Below, piece after piece: positions 43,669-53,309 of a stretch of 64,000 nt of DNA. This stretch comes from Mesostigma viride (lineage: Eukaryota > Streptophyta > Mesostigmatophyceae > Mesostigmatales > Mesostigmataceae): the NCBI GenBank assembly GCA_009746045.1, contig RPFO01000154.1, positions 8,640,693-8,704,692 of the forward strand. Direction: 5' to 3'. The notes under the pieces were generated by a model that had not been told where the DNA came from, did not search any database, and saw only the letters and a program-made list of their open reading frames with translations. A program made the position numbers and the translations under genes. Numbering within the stretch: the stretch's first letter is position 1; every line of letters begins with the position of its first letter.

Positions 43669-44808
43669 TCGTTAAAATCCAGTGTGAGATGCAGGTCACG
43701 GACATACTTGGCCGCCGACCTCATGACAGGCAATTCCGTAGCCAGCCAGGTGTAGAATAAAACCATGATGCTTTATATATTTGGAAAGCAACCAAACCAT
43801 TCACATTTAATTTCAAAAGACATCGACAAGAATACAAGTGTTGTCTAGTCGTATAATGTCGTACTTGTGCGTCACTGTCCAAATAAGGCTAAGCGGTTCT
43901 TGATAACCTAGCAGGCCTCGGGTGACGCCACACTGCTCCGCTTGGCTTACGGCTGGCAGTGTCCTTCAGCGCCCCCTATCCTGTCTACCTATCCCGCTTA
44001 CCCCAGCTATGGCTCACTGGCCAACGACGACCGGGTTCCTTCCCGAGTCTCGCCCACAATACACACATCATCTTGACGAAACCAAACAGTTATCACTTCC
44101 GTTAACCAATCTCATGACAATTACTCATTGCAACCACTCTCGGGGGCTGCTCCAGATTGTTCCACTATTAAACCCCTTGACGACAACACCAAGTTGTGAG
44201 GGAGAGTAACGAGCGAACAACGACCACCATGGCCGCTGCCGTGCTCCTAAATACCTCCAAAAATCCCGGCATCCATGCGCTGTCGCATTTGCCAGCAAGC
44301 CGCCTGACGTGCAGTTAGACTGCCAGCAAAATGCTTAGCAAGTCTGTTCGACAGCCACGTGCGAGCCAGCACACCGCACACTACGATCTGCGTATCTAAC
44401 TTTGTCCGATGGACTGAACATCATTCCGTCTGGACAATACAAAAGATTCGTAACTGCCAAATGTCACGCACCGGAATATTGCGCAAGCCACCACCAAGGC
44501 TTTGCGCCCCAAAGTCTTGTGCCTGAACCTAAGTCAGGTCACCTAAGACTGTCACTCTAGAAATTCAGGCCTTTCCGGCGCGGCGCTCCACAGGTGCCCA
44601 AGGAACAAAGCCTGCGGCCTACTGAATCGGAACCAACCAAACGTCGGTAACGATTCCGATTACGGCAACCGCGTAACTTCTTGAGTGCACGGACGTAAAT
44701 GATCACGGACGTGACAGCTGTCGCGTTTACGTGCCATTATATCCTAGCCTATCACTTGGAAGGCATATCCATAGCAATAGAGTACTCTTGTGTGTGATCC
44801 ACTATATT
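43669..44808 (-). repeat. 1,140-bp direct repeat, left copy (LTR-like)
   Basis: Runs from cgttaaaatccagtg to gatccactatatt. It is almost identical to 45113-46252; I saw about two substitutions (ttccgt/ttctgt, ccagatt/ccggatt). A purine run lies next to its right edge on the minus strand, as for a 3' LTR. Confidence 0.85.
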
Positions 44809-45112
44809 CCCCCCCACTTTTTAGCTCGAAAAAATGAAGAGCCAAAAAGTCAAAAAGAGGATCACATAGGGAAAAAAAAATTCCCACGACAGGACCACAC
44901 ATGCTTTTCAAATAGGCTAAGCAATAACCTCTTCAGTGCTTTTTCAAGGATAAGCATAATCCTCTTCATGGCTTTTTCAAGGATAAGCCTAATCCGCTTC
45001 ATAGCTTTTTACAGGATAAGCTTAATCCTCTTCCAAGTGCTCGACCCTGCAAGCACCTTGGGTATACCTCCGGCTCGGGCTGGCCGAACTGAACCCGCCA
45101 AGGGTTGTTCGC

Positions 45113-46252
45113 TCGTTAAAATCCAGTGTGAGATGCAGGTCACGGACATACTTGGCCGCCGACCTCATGACAGGCAATTCTGTAGCCAGCCAGGTGTAGA
45201 ATAAAACCATGATGCTTTATATATTTGGAAAGCAACCAAACCATTCACATTTAATTTCAAAAGACATCGACAAGAATACAAGTGTTGTCTAGTCGTATAA
45301 TGTCGTACTTGTGCGTCACTGTCCAAATAAGGCTAAGCGGTTCTTGATAACCTAGCAGGCCTCGGGTGACGCCACACTGCTCCGCTTGGCTTACGGCTGG
45401 CAGTGTCCTTCAGCGCCCCCTATCCTGTCTACCTATCCCGCTTACCCCAGCTATGGCTCACTGGCCAACGACGACCGGGTTCCTTCCCGAGTCTCGCCCA
45501 CAATACACACATCATCTTGACGAAACCAAACAGTTATCACTTCCGTTAACCAATCTCATGACAATTACTCATTGCAACCACTCTCGGGGGCTGCTCCGGA
45601 TTGTTCCACTATTAAACCCCTTGACGACAACACCAAGTTGTGAGGGAGAGTAACGAGCGAACAACGACCACCATGGCCGCTGCCGTGCTCCTAAATACCT
45701 CCAAAAATCCCGGCATCCATGCGCTGTCGCATTTGCCAGCAAGCCGCCTGACGTGCAGTTAGACTGCCAGCAAAATGCTTAGCAAGTCTGTTCGACAGCC
45801 ACGTGCGAGCCAGCACACCGCACACTACGATCTGCGTATCTAACTTTGTCCGATGGACTGAACATCATTCCGTCTGGACAATACAAAAGATTCGTAACTG
45901 CCAAATGTCACGCACCGGAATATTGCGCAAGCCACCACCAAGGCTTTGCGCCCCAAAGTCTTGTGCCTGAACCTAAGTCAGGTCACCTAAGACTGTCACT
46001 CTAGAAATTCAGGCCTTTCCGGCGCGGCGCTCCACAGGTGCCCAAGGAACAAAGCCTGCGGCCTACTGAATCGGAACCAACCAAACGTCGGTAACGATTC
46101 CGATTACGGCAACCGCGTAACTTCTTGAGTGCACGGACGTAAATGATCACGGACGTGACAGCTGTCGCGTTTACGTGCCATTATATCCTAGCCTATCACT
46201 TGGAAGGCATATCCATAGCAATAGAGTACTCTTGTGTGTGATCCACTATATT
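45113..46252 (-). repeat. 1,140-bp direct repeat, right copy (LTR-like)
   Basis: Same sequence as 43669-44808; it would be the 5' LTR if the element is read on the minus strand. No primer-binding site of standard type follows it. Confidence 0.85.
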
Positions 46253-46394
46253 AATCATGGGACAGGTCCTCGCCCACCCCACAGGGCATGCAGTTAAGGC
46301 AGGCACATCAGCTCAGCTCATTTGGGTTTTACCAAATTAAGCTGAGTGGCCAGCCGCCATGGTGGCGCCGGAGATTGTGGCACGCAGACGCGAC

Positions 46395-46985
46395 AGATCT
46401 TCTTCAGCTCCACCAGCAGAGCTCAACTGGACCCATGCGGTACATGGGGGAAGACGTGGGACCGTAGCCCTCCTTCACCTGGATGCGGTGGAGCACTGAC
46501 TGAGCGGTGCGGGGGAAACTCCTGCTTGCTTTCGTCAAAGAGCTTCTCCCGTCGCGCCAGAACCGCGTTATAACGCTCCGTCTCCTCGGGTGTAAACCCC
46601 ACGCCGATGTCATTAAGGAGAACCTCTATGTTGGAGAGGTCCAGACGGTACATGTAGTATTCCTTGCCTCGACGCAGCTTACTCTCCAGTGACTTGAGGC
46701 TCATGAGGATCTGCGAGGCGTTGCGGGGCTGGGTGACTTCCCGCTCGTGCGTGATGTTATGCACGTCGGGGCCCTGCACTTGGTATTCGCTGACAGGACT
46801 CCAAAAGGAACCGTCAGGGAACCACACCACGCGACGCCGAATGCTAATGTCCACATCGTGCGCGTCCAGCCAGTCGATGCCGATGATGATGTCGGCAGCT
46901 CCGAGCGGTGCCACCGTGGCTGTGAGCTCCACAGGGATGCAGTTAACGAAACTGTGGCTGAACTGTGGTTCAGCCTGCACTGATT
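46395..46985 (-). pseudogene. Ty3/gypsy protease end and RT start (5' part of the same pol)
   Basis: On the minus strand the frame reads VNCIPVELTATVAPLGAADI, then IIIGIDWLDAHDVDISIRRR, the C-terminal half of a gypsy retropepsin. A spacer follows, then ARREKLFDESKQEFPPHRSV. A shift leads to HRIQVKEGYGPTSSPMYRMG, the first RT block (dHrI.l..G..Pv..pmYRmsP.E). It then runs into AGATCT and the 3.86-kb insertion and continues at 42531. The upstream end is cut at about 46985, next to copia-2, so the protease active site and gag are missing. Confidence 0.82.
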
Positions 46986-47003
46986 AATATCTACAGAGGA
47001 AGT

Positions 47004-47617
47004 AGTTATATTAATCAATAGGTTTACTTTGCTGGTTATGGCTACCAGCACAGAACGCACGAGGCACGTGAGAACCGTCGCCGAAGGTGCGAGGACACAG
47101 GTGCAGGGAAAGTGGTGCTACCAAGTGGCAGCGTCCTGCTCGTTATATACTAATTGTGACGCAGTCACATCCAGATGACTGATAGGACAGATCATCTCAC
47201 AATATTGCTGTCCTTCACTCTGGACCAGCAGATCTCGACTCGTTATCCATAAATAGTCACATCAGTGTCCTGTCGCACAAGTCCTGTCACTATTTGTTAC
47301 GTCTAATCAATAGCATTGAATAGACCGCAGTGTCGGAGACTAAATGTCCTATCGTACACTGTGACAAGACGTCGTATGCCACGCGTCACTTGAAGAACCA
47401 CCGTAGAATCACCGAATCCAAGTAGAATGTAGTAGAACAGTATCTTGCTCATATCTCGAGCAATACTCATCAGAATGAACCCGTTTCTGGATTGTAGTAA
47501 CCGGAAGTAGAATCTCTACAAGCCAAGTAGCTTAGTAGAATAATATTGCTTGCCAGGCAATATTAACTCCAGCCCTTTCTTCTCTTTTAGAGCTTGGACA
47601 TAACAGCCATATTAACT
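47004..47617 (-). repeat. candidate 3' LTR of copia-2
   Basis: On the minus strand it starts AGTTAATAT after a purine tract and ends TAATATAACT, giving a short AGTT/AACT inverted repeat as in copia-1. A TATATAA box lies at about 47144-47150. The first 49 bp, including the purine tract, is duplicated: AAAGGGCTGGAGTTAATAT occurs at both 47617 and 47568. No second copy is available for comparison, so the limits are tentative. Confidence 0.45.
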
Positions 47618-48103
47618 CCAGCCCTTTCTTTCTTTTAGAGCTGTTAGGCTTGGCAACACATATATAGAAACAACATGCATAGCACTTGACATCCCTCCCA
47701 GCTCTCTGTAGTCTCTGCTCGGGATTAATCAAGCACCAGATCACAACACATCTCAGCCATGACGAATTACAATGAATTCCCTATCCACTGGAAGTAGAAA
47801 GCCAAGTGTTTGGAGTAGCAGCTTGTGGCTAACCAGAATAATGACCAAAATGGAATCACCACCATAATGGCTCCTGATTGGAACCCCACAAGTTACCCAC
47901 AAGACCTTATCAGGTAGACATTGATAGTTATCAGAACTGGCGCCCACCATGGACTGAGAAATAGCACATCACAAAATATATTAAGCACATGACAAACTAC
48001 CTTCCTCTGTCTGGGACAAAACTAGGGGGACCTGTCGCCACCTCACCAGCAAGGTTGATGGGTCAGCCAATCCGGGAAAATCCGCCTAAGCAGCCCCAGG
48101 GAA

Positions 48104-48120
48104 TCGAACCCTGCCCTATA
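48104..48120 (-). promoter_or_regulatory. tRNA-like T-arm / B-box
   Basis: On the minus strand CAGGG TTCGATT CCCTG forms a perfect 5-bp T-stem with a 7-base loop containing a consensus Pol III B box. A complementary acceptor stem upstream is absent, so it is not a complete tRNA gene. It may be a tRNA-derived relic in the 3' non-coding part of copia-2, or chance. Confidence 0.3.
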
Positions 48121-48344
48121 AAATCCCTTTGGTTGAGACAAACCTCAAACTGAGGACAAACCCCCAACCAACATCATGCTCCATGACTGAGCATTACATA
48201 GAATACAGTATTATACACATATGTACACAGAGCATTACTGCCCTCAGAGCATCACAGCTCTCAGCATAACAGAGCCCAGCTCTATGTTAGCTCTTCTCAC
48301 CCAATCAGTCACCAAACTCAAAGCTCCAACTGGAATTGCTCAAC

Positions 48345-51300
48345 TCACACAGAGGAGCTCATCAGCTTGTAAAGAAGCTTATATTGCTCAGCAGACTTGT
48401 GAGGCAACTTGGTCAAGGCATCAGCAGGATTCTCAGAACCTGGAAGATGTTGAATATCCACCAGACCTGCCAACTCCTTCAACAGGAGATAATCCAGATC
48501 TCTGCTTCTGGCCAACTGCTTGTGCACAAACTGGACCATGCCCATGTTATCTGAAAGGATCAAGGTCTCCAGCTGAAGAGTATGAGGAGTCACTGAAGCC
48601 ATAGCTAGCAACAGCTCCTTGATGTACAAACTGGACTGAATCCCTTCACAAATGGCTCTGCACTCAGAGACATCTGAACTCACAGCAACCCTTCTTTGAA
48701 GACGACTGTACCAGGCCACAAGACTAGGCCTATGTTGCTGAAGCACAAACAAGCCAGCTGACCTGCCTCTGACCTTAGAAACTTGCCTGCTATCCATGGA
48801 GCTATCAACATAGATATCCAAGGAAAATGGCAAAGACAAATCAATCCCAGCTAAAGTAATACCAGGAGACTTGTTAACATGTGCAATAATCTGGGAAGGC
48901 TCCTCCAGAATTAGCACATCATCAGGGGATCTGCTATGGACCATCATGTCAGGCCCACAAATGCTGCCATACCAGGCCAACTTGCCTTTCAGCTCAGGTG
49001 CAATGGATGACGTCATGACCTCTGGAACAGATTGAAGAATGGTACTCTTGTAGTCATTGCCCGCCTGCAGCTTAATCAGCCACTGACTCCCCTCCTGAAC
49101 CAATGTAGCCTGCATTCCACAGAACGTGACAGCCTCTCCAGGCTTCTGCCACAATTCTTTTCCCAAAGGAAATGCATCATTAATGATGGGCACAAACTGA
49201 CTCAACCACTTAGTGGGAGCAATCAAGTGCAAGTCATCACCATGCAGGCTAGCATACACAGGTAAATCATGCCACCTACCCAGCAATAAACATGGGTCCA
49301 CAGATGACACCTTCAACCCACAGTGCTTAGTCAAGAAGTCTTCCAGGGTAAGCCTCCAAATGATGGGACTGGACCTGAGACCTTCTAGACCCTTCAGAAT
49401 CAGCAGGTAGCTAGACTGGAGCTCTGCCTGCCAGGCTACAGGAACTGGCACATGAAATGGAGTTTCACAATGCCACACCTGCTGAGCCACACTGGGATCA
49501 CCCTTCAGAAATGCTCTCTTGAAATCTAGCAGAACTGAAGACACATCAGCACCCTGGTTCAGCATACCGACATACAGGCACAATAAAATACGCCATGTAT
49601 CATGTAGCATCCCAGGTGTATACAACTCCTCGCCCAGAAGATCCCCAGTACCACGGTATTCATTAAGAACTGGACGCACATGGGGAACAGACACCCCCTC
49701 CACCTCCTTCCGCTTGATGACGAATCTGAGCTTCAACCGTGTACTGTATGGAGGAACTTCATTCACAGGCTGACAGCAGTCAAACTGCAACCACTCCTCT
49801 AGGGCCTTGGCAAATGCTAGCCTCCAGGCCTCAAACATCAGAGGAGAACTCATTTCCTGGACAAGCTGATCATAGCTAAGAGGAGAATGAGCAGCCAGTG
49901 ATCTCTTAGTAATACCAATACTGCTAGGATGAAGAGCAGCTGGCATCACAAGACTGGAAGCCACAGGAATCTGATCCTCAGGCCACTGCACATTCCTGAT
50001 CGCTTTCACAGAGAAAAAATTAAGATTCAGGGCCCTGAAGTTAGTCAGTGGAATGCTACCCCAACCCTTACGAATAAGGCTATGAGATACAACCACAACT
50101 CCAGGGGTGCAAAGAAAATTCTGACCCAAGATGATAGGGCCATCGTAATCTTCTAGCACTAGGAAGGAAACATCTACACCCATAAATGGTAAGATGATTT
50201 CTCCTACCACTTTCATATGAACCCTGCCACTAAAGTCAGACACCCAGGAACAGCTAGACTCGCCAATCTGCCGCTGCCCTGTATGCTGAGACCCCATGAT
50301 GGAGACCTCTGCATTGGTATCTACTTCTAGTGCAGTGCACTCGGACTCCCCCAACTGGCTGAGCTTGGACACCCGAGGCTTTTGCTTGGCTTTTTGCATA
50401 GCCAGCACCACATCTTTCAGGCCCACACCTCTATGCTTAGTGAGGCTAGAGGGGACCACATCTGCCTGCTCTAAATCTGGAAAGTTAACCGGTCCAGGGG
50501 TCTGGCCAGGACTTACCCGGGGATTACTTCCAGCCGGAACGTGATGATCAGGGATGACGTCATGACCAACTGGCAAGGTTGTCACATCAGGAGTTACTGC
50601 CTCTGCTTCAGCACCCCTTAGACGTACATATGACCACGACAGACGGTGCACATTCTGGGGAGGATCCTCCATCTTCACCCAGCACTTGTGCCCAGCTAGT
50701 TCCACCCTGGTCACTACTCCAGGGTGCCAGCTACCACGCTTGCCTGCAAGCTTGGGCTCTTTCCACACAATTACCCTCTGGCCAACAACAGGTTTCAGAA
50801 CACTCCAGCCCTTGTCTTTCTGCCTCAACTTGGCAAACTTGAACATAAGGCTATCTTTCCAGGCTTGCTCAACCTCAGTAGGGAGCTCCCGAAGATGCAA
50901 TGATAATGGAGTCACAGGGACCTCTCCAACATACATGGGTGCCCTGACATTCAATCTGTCCTCAACTGACCTTAACCAGGCCGTCTTGATAATAGCTGGA
51001 ACCAATCTTGGAATCTTCTTCTCCGTCAGCAGAATAGTCTTGAGTTCTCTGATTGTCCTCTCCACCACGCCTTGACTGCCATGGGACTCCCTGTGTACAA
51101 CAAATAACTCAGGGAGGTCTTCATGCCCCATGCAGCACTCAAATTCTAAATCACACTGCAGCTGGATCACTGGTTTCATTCTGGATCTGATAGCCTGGAG
51201 CCCAGCCACCAAACATGGCTTAGATTTGTCTTGCAACAGCTCCAGCACCTTGTACTTGGTGTATCTGTCAACACCCACCAACAAAATCAGTTTCCTGATT

Positions 51301-51833
51301 TCTTGGATATCACATTGTACATATCCAGGCTGCAACACAGGTTGTCTGACATGAGACTTCTTAGGCTTGGGAGCAACCAGCCTACAGGAACAAGCCTCAG
51401 CAACCTGCTTTACTGCATTAAACAAAGATGTCCCTCCCAGCCTCCTTGCAAACTGGAGTGCCTGGGCAGCATGACCAAACATATGATGCAATCTCAATGC
51501 AATGTTTGACACAAGAGACATTTTATTAAATACAGGTGAGGTGCTTGGAACAGCACTCTCTCTTACAATCAAGCTCCCCATTGCATCATTCAGGCCATCA
51601 GCCTCATCCTCCTCCTCTAAAGGAGCTTCCTGCCCTAAGGCAGGACTTCCACGCTCCAACATTGAAGGAGTACGCAAACTACCTCCAAGAGCCATGTGGG
51701 AACGTTGTTGTCTTGTGGTAACTGCTTTCACCATGGTGACGTGGGAAGACCCAGTCACTACCCCATTGTGTTCTTCCTCCATGGATGCACCCTCAACCTG
51801 TGCAGGGAGCAAATTAACTTCATCCAGAGTAAT
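48345..51833 (-). CDS. copia-2 Pol: integrase, protease-like, reverse transcriptase, RNase H
   Basis: One uninterrupted frame of about 1,160 codons. Positions on the minus strand: zinc-binding region at about 51485 (LHHMFGH); integrase catalytic Asp in VQCDIQEI (about 51310) and QLQCDLEFECC (about 51145), Glu in GVVERTIREL (about 51065). A C-terminal integrase motif follows (VIVWKEPKLAGKRGSWHPG). Next comes a protease-like domain, LEVDTNAEVSIMG (DTNA at 50310-50321) and YDGPIILGQNFL. RT has LLDFKRAFLKGDP and YASLHGDDLHLI (HGDD at 49233-49244). RNase H has YVDSSMDSRQ, SDVSECRAICEG and LARSRDLDYLLLKELAG, DALTKLP. No protease lies before integrase. The frame lacks an early ATG (TTG at 51812, first ATG near 51780) and opens just after a CCCCCC run, so expression as a Gag-Pol fusion is likely. 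Confidence 0.92.
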   Translation of the reverse strand: MTLDEVNLLPAQVEGASMEEEHNGVVTGSSHVTMVKAVTTRQQRSHMALGGSLRTPSMLERGSPALGQEAPLEEEDEADGLNDAMGSLIVRESAVPSTSPVFNKMSLVSNIALRLHHMFGHAAQALQFARRLGGTSLFNAVKQVAEACSCRLVAPKPKKSHVRQPVLQPGYVQCDIQEIRKLILLVGVDRYTKYKVLELLQDKSKPCLVAGLQAIRSRMKPVIQLQCDLEFECCMGHEDLPELFVVHRESHGSQGVVERTIRELKTILLTEKKIPRLVPAIIKTAWLRSVEDRLNVRAPMYVGEVPVTPLSLHLRELPTEVEQAWKDSLMFKFAKLRQKDKGWSVLKPVVGQRVIVWKEPKLAGKRGSWHPGVVTRVELAGHKCWVKMEDPPQNVHRLSWSYVRLRGAEAEAVTPDVTTLPVGHDVIPDHHVPAGSNPRVSPGQTPGPVNFPDLEQADVVPSSLTKHRGVGLKDVVLAMQKAKQKPRVSKLSQLGESECTALEVDTNAEVSIMGSQHTGQRQIGESSCSWVSDFSGRVHMKVVGEIILPFMGVDVSFLVLEDYDGPIILGQNFLCTPGVVVVSHSLIRKGWGSIPLTNFRALNLNFFSVKAIRNVQWPEDQIPVASSLVMPAALHPSSIGITKRSLAAHSPLSYDQLVQEMSSPLMFEAWRLAFAKALEEWLQFDCCQPVNEVPPYSTRLKLRFVIKRKEVEGVSVPHVRPVLNEYRGTGDLLGEELYTPGMLHDTWRILLCLYVGMLNQGADVSSVLLDFKRAFLKGDPSVAQQVWHCETPFHVPVPVAWQAELQSSYLLILKGLEGLRSSPIIWRLTLEDFLTKHCGLKVSSVDPCLLLGRWHDLPVYASLHGDDLHLIAPTKWLSQFVPIINDAFPLGKELWQKPGEAVTFCGMQATLVQEGSQWLIKLQAGNDYKSTILQSVPEVMTSSIAPELKGKLAWYGSICGPDMMVHSRSPDDVLILEEPSQIIAHVNKSPGITLAGIDLSLPFSLDIYVDSSMDSRQVSKVRGRSAGLFVLQQHRPSLVAWYSRLQRRVAVSSDVSECRAICEGIQSSLYIKELLLAMASVTPHTLQLETLILSDNMGMVQFVHKQLARSRDLDYLLLKELAGLVDIQHLPGSENPADALTKLPHKSAEQYKLLYKLMSSSV

Positions 51834-51895
51834 GGGGGGTCACTCTTAGCCCCCTCCCTGGCGGACCCTAGCAAGCCCAGGGAAGGCTGAGCCTG

Positions 51896-52947
51896 TCAGG
51901 TTGGGTTGTTATACCCACCTTGGCCCCTTTGCTTACGCCAGCTAGGGCAGTCCTTACGGATGTGACCCTGCTGGTGACAGAAATAACATGTGATACGAGG
52001 TGTCCCCACCCCAGGTGGTCCCCGCTGGGACCCCACCCTGTTGAAATCAAATCTGGGACGCTGAGCCGCTGGCTGCTCCTGGGAAGGACCTCCACGACGC
52101 TTGAAGCCACTGAAGCCCTTGGCCTGGAAGCCCCCCCGCTTGGAAGGCCCTGACCTTGGTGGGCCATAACCGTTGGAGGGCTGCCCCCCCATTGGTTGCC
52201 CTTGACCTTGGGAACACTGCCCCCTGCTGCAGCTGCCATGTCCACCTTATCCTTCTCCTTCTGCTTCTCCCTGGCCTTGTCTGCCTCCTTCTTGCCACCC
52301 ACATACTTGCCCCTGAAATAATCCTTAATCTTGGCCACCATAGCAGCCCAGGTGGTGCATGTACGCATGTGCACCTGCAGGTTATCCAAGGTGACCTCAT
52401 CCAATCCCAGGCTACCTAGGAAATCATCCATGGCAATCTCATCTGACACTACATACCCCTTGCCAGCACAATTGTGCCTGAGCTCCTGAAAATCCTCAAA
52501 TGCCTGCAGAATCAGACCCTCAGCCTTGAAATCAATGTACTCCTTCTTCCAAAAGGAGCCATCACTAGCCCTCTTATCATCTAGGAACACCTCAAACTCA
52601 GCTAGAAAAACCTCCCAGGAGTCTCCATCCTCAAACTTGTCATTTACATACTTCTGCACCCTCTTGGGACACTTGAGAAGGTACTGTGACATACACAGCA
52701 CCTGCAGAGGATTGTTACCATTATACAAGCCCTTATATCCCTTAAGGTGCCTAATGGTAATATCCTTATCCTTAACAGTCCAGTGCTCCTTGAGACTGGG
52801 AAGCTGGTTAAGAATAGCAAAGCCCTCCTGGGCCTTGGCTCTGCGGGGCTGCTCTGCTGCTGCTGCTGGACGATTAAAATTCTGATTAAAATTCTGACCC
52901 CGCAGCATTTGTTCGCCGCGTATCTCGCCGTCTTCCAAACCCTGCAT
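51896..52947 (-). CDS. copia-2 Gag with zinc knuckle (one frame break)
   Basis: ATG at 52947 (MQGLEDGEIRGEQMLRGQNF). The central part has copia-gag character (LKGYKGLYNGNNPLQVLCMS, WEVFLAEFEVFLDDKRAS). A charged segment (KKEADKAREKQKEKDKVDM) precedes a run of seven G (plus-strand C at 52184-52190). A -1 shift there leads into GGFQAKGFSGFKRRGG and the knuckle CYFCHQQGHIRKDC (CX2CX4HX4C), ending in TGA at 51898-51896. Without the shift the frame runs on to 51868 with unlike sequence, so the shifted reading is the real one. Either frameshifting or a lost G in the assembly explains it. The stop is followed by CAG G, and pol can be reached after readthrough plus a -1 shift at the C run (51834-51839). 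Confidence 0.8.
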
Positions 52948-53309
52948 GGTCGCTGCAATTAATACAGCAGCGTTTCGCGAGTTTTTTTGTGAATATTATT
53001 TTTCCCTATGACAATGCCGTTCGAACAAGCGAAATCCGGTACACAATGGCTTCGTATTCCGTGAGCAATAAATTTTCAGCTACCATAGCCTTGCACACCG
53101 AATTTCAGTCAACATTGCACGCGCGCACCGAATTTCGTCAACTTTCGCGCGGGAATTACCGGGGAACAGCCCGGCGCTGCGCCGGATTGATGTGTGGGCC
53201 GGACCTGCGCAGGCCCTGCGCTATTAACTAAGAATGCACCTTGCGGCTTAAACACAAGGGCTCTTCGCGAGCACCTGTGGAAAACCTCTAGAACTACCTC
53301 CGATACCAG
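52948..53309. other. upstream of copia-2 gag; no LTR recognised
   Basis: The stretch should hold the copia-2 leader and 5' LTR end. It shows no similarity to 47004-47617. The repeated phrase caccgaatttc..tcaac occurs at about 53098 and 53129. Confidence 0.35.

Larger units (their letters stand above)
42532..46394 (-). mobile_element. 3.86-kb insertion of unknown class in gypsy RT, with 1,140-bp direct repeats
   Basis: AGATCT is present at both edges (42526-42531 and 46395-46400). Removing 42532-46394 with one AGATCT joins the two halves of the gypsy RT in frame (VELKKI to LMALLERGLIEPS). The element's ends are GTCACGGACG and, inverted, GTCGCGTCTG, a weak inverted repeat. Inside, two 1,140-bp direct repeats (43669-44808 and 45113-46252) are separated by only 304 bp. 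A purine run, AAAAAGTGGGGGGG on the minus strand, abuts the left repeat. That looks like an LTR pair with a polypurine tract (minus orientation) in a very small non-autonomous element, but the repeats lack TG...CA ends. No transposase or pol is seen. Confidence 0.65.
47004..52947 (-). mobile_element. copia-2: copia-like element with intact pol, 5' LTR not found
   Basis: Read on the minus strand: gag (52947-51896), pol (51833-48345), about 730 bp of 3' non-coding DNA, polypurine tract and a candidate 3' LTR (47617 or 47568 down to 47004). Its polypurine tract and LTR start (GAAAGGGCTGGAGTT) are the same as in copia-1, so the two are related. No matching 5' LTR could be found between 52948 and 55154. 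The element is therefore truncated at its 5' end or rearranged, or the 3' LTR is misassigned. No target duplication was identified. Confidence 0.75.

Noticed and set aside
48060-48135. Complete tRNA gene on the minus strand
   Set aside because: The T-arm is perfect, but no complementary acceptor stem or D-arm lies at the right distance.
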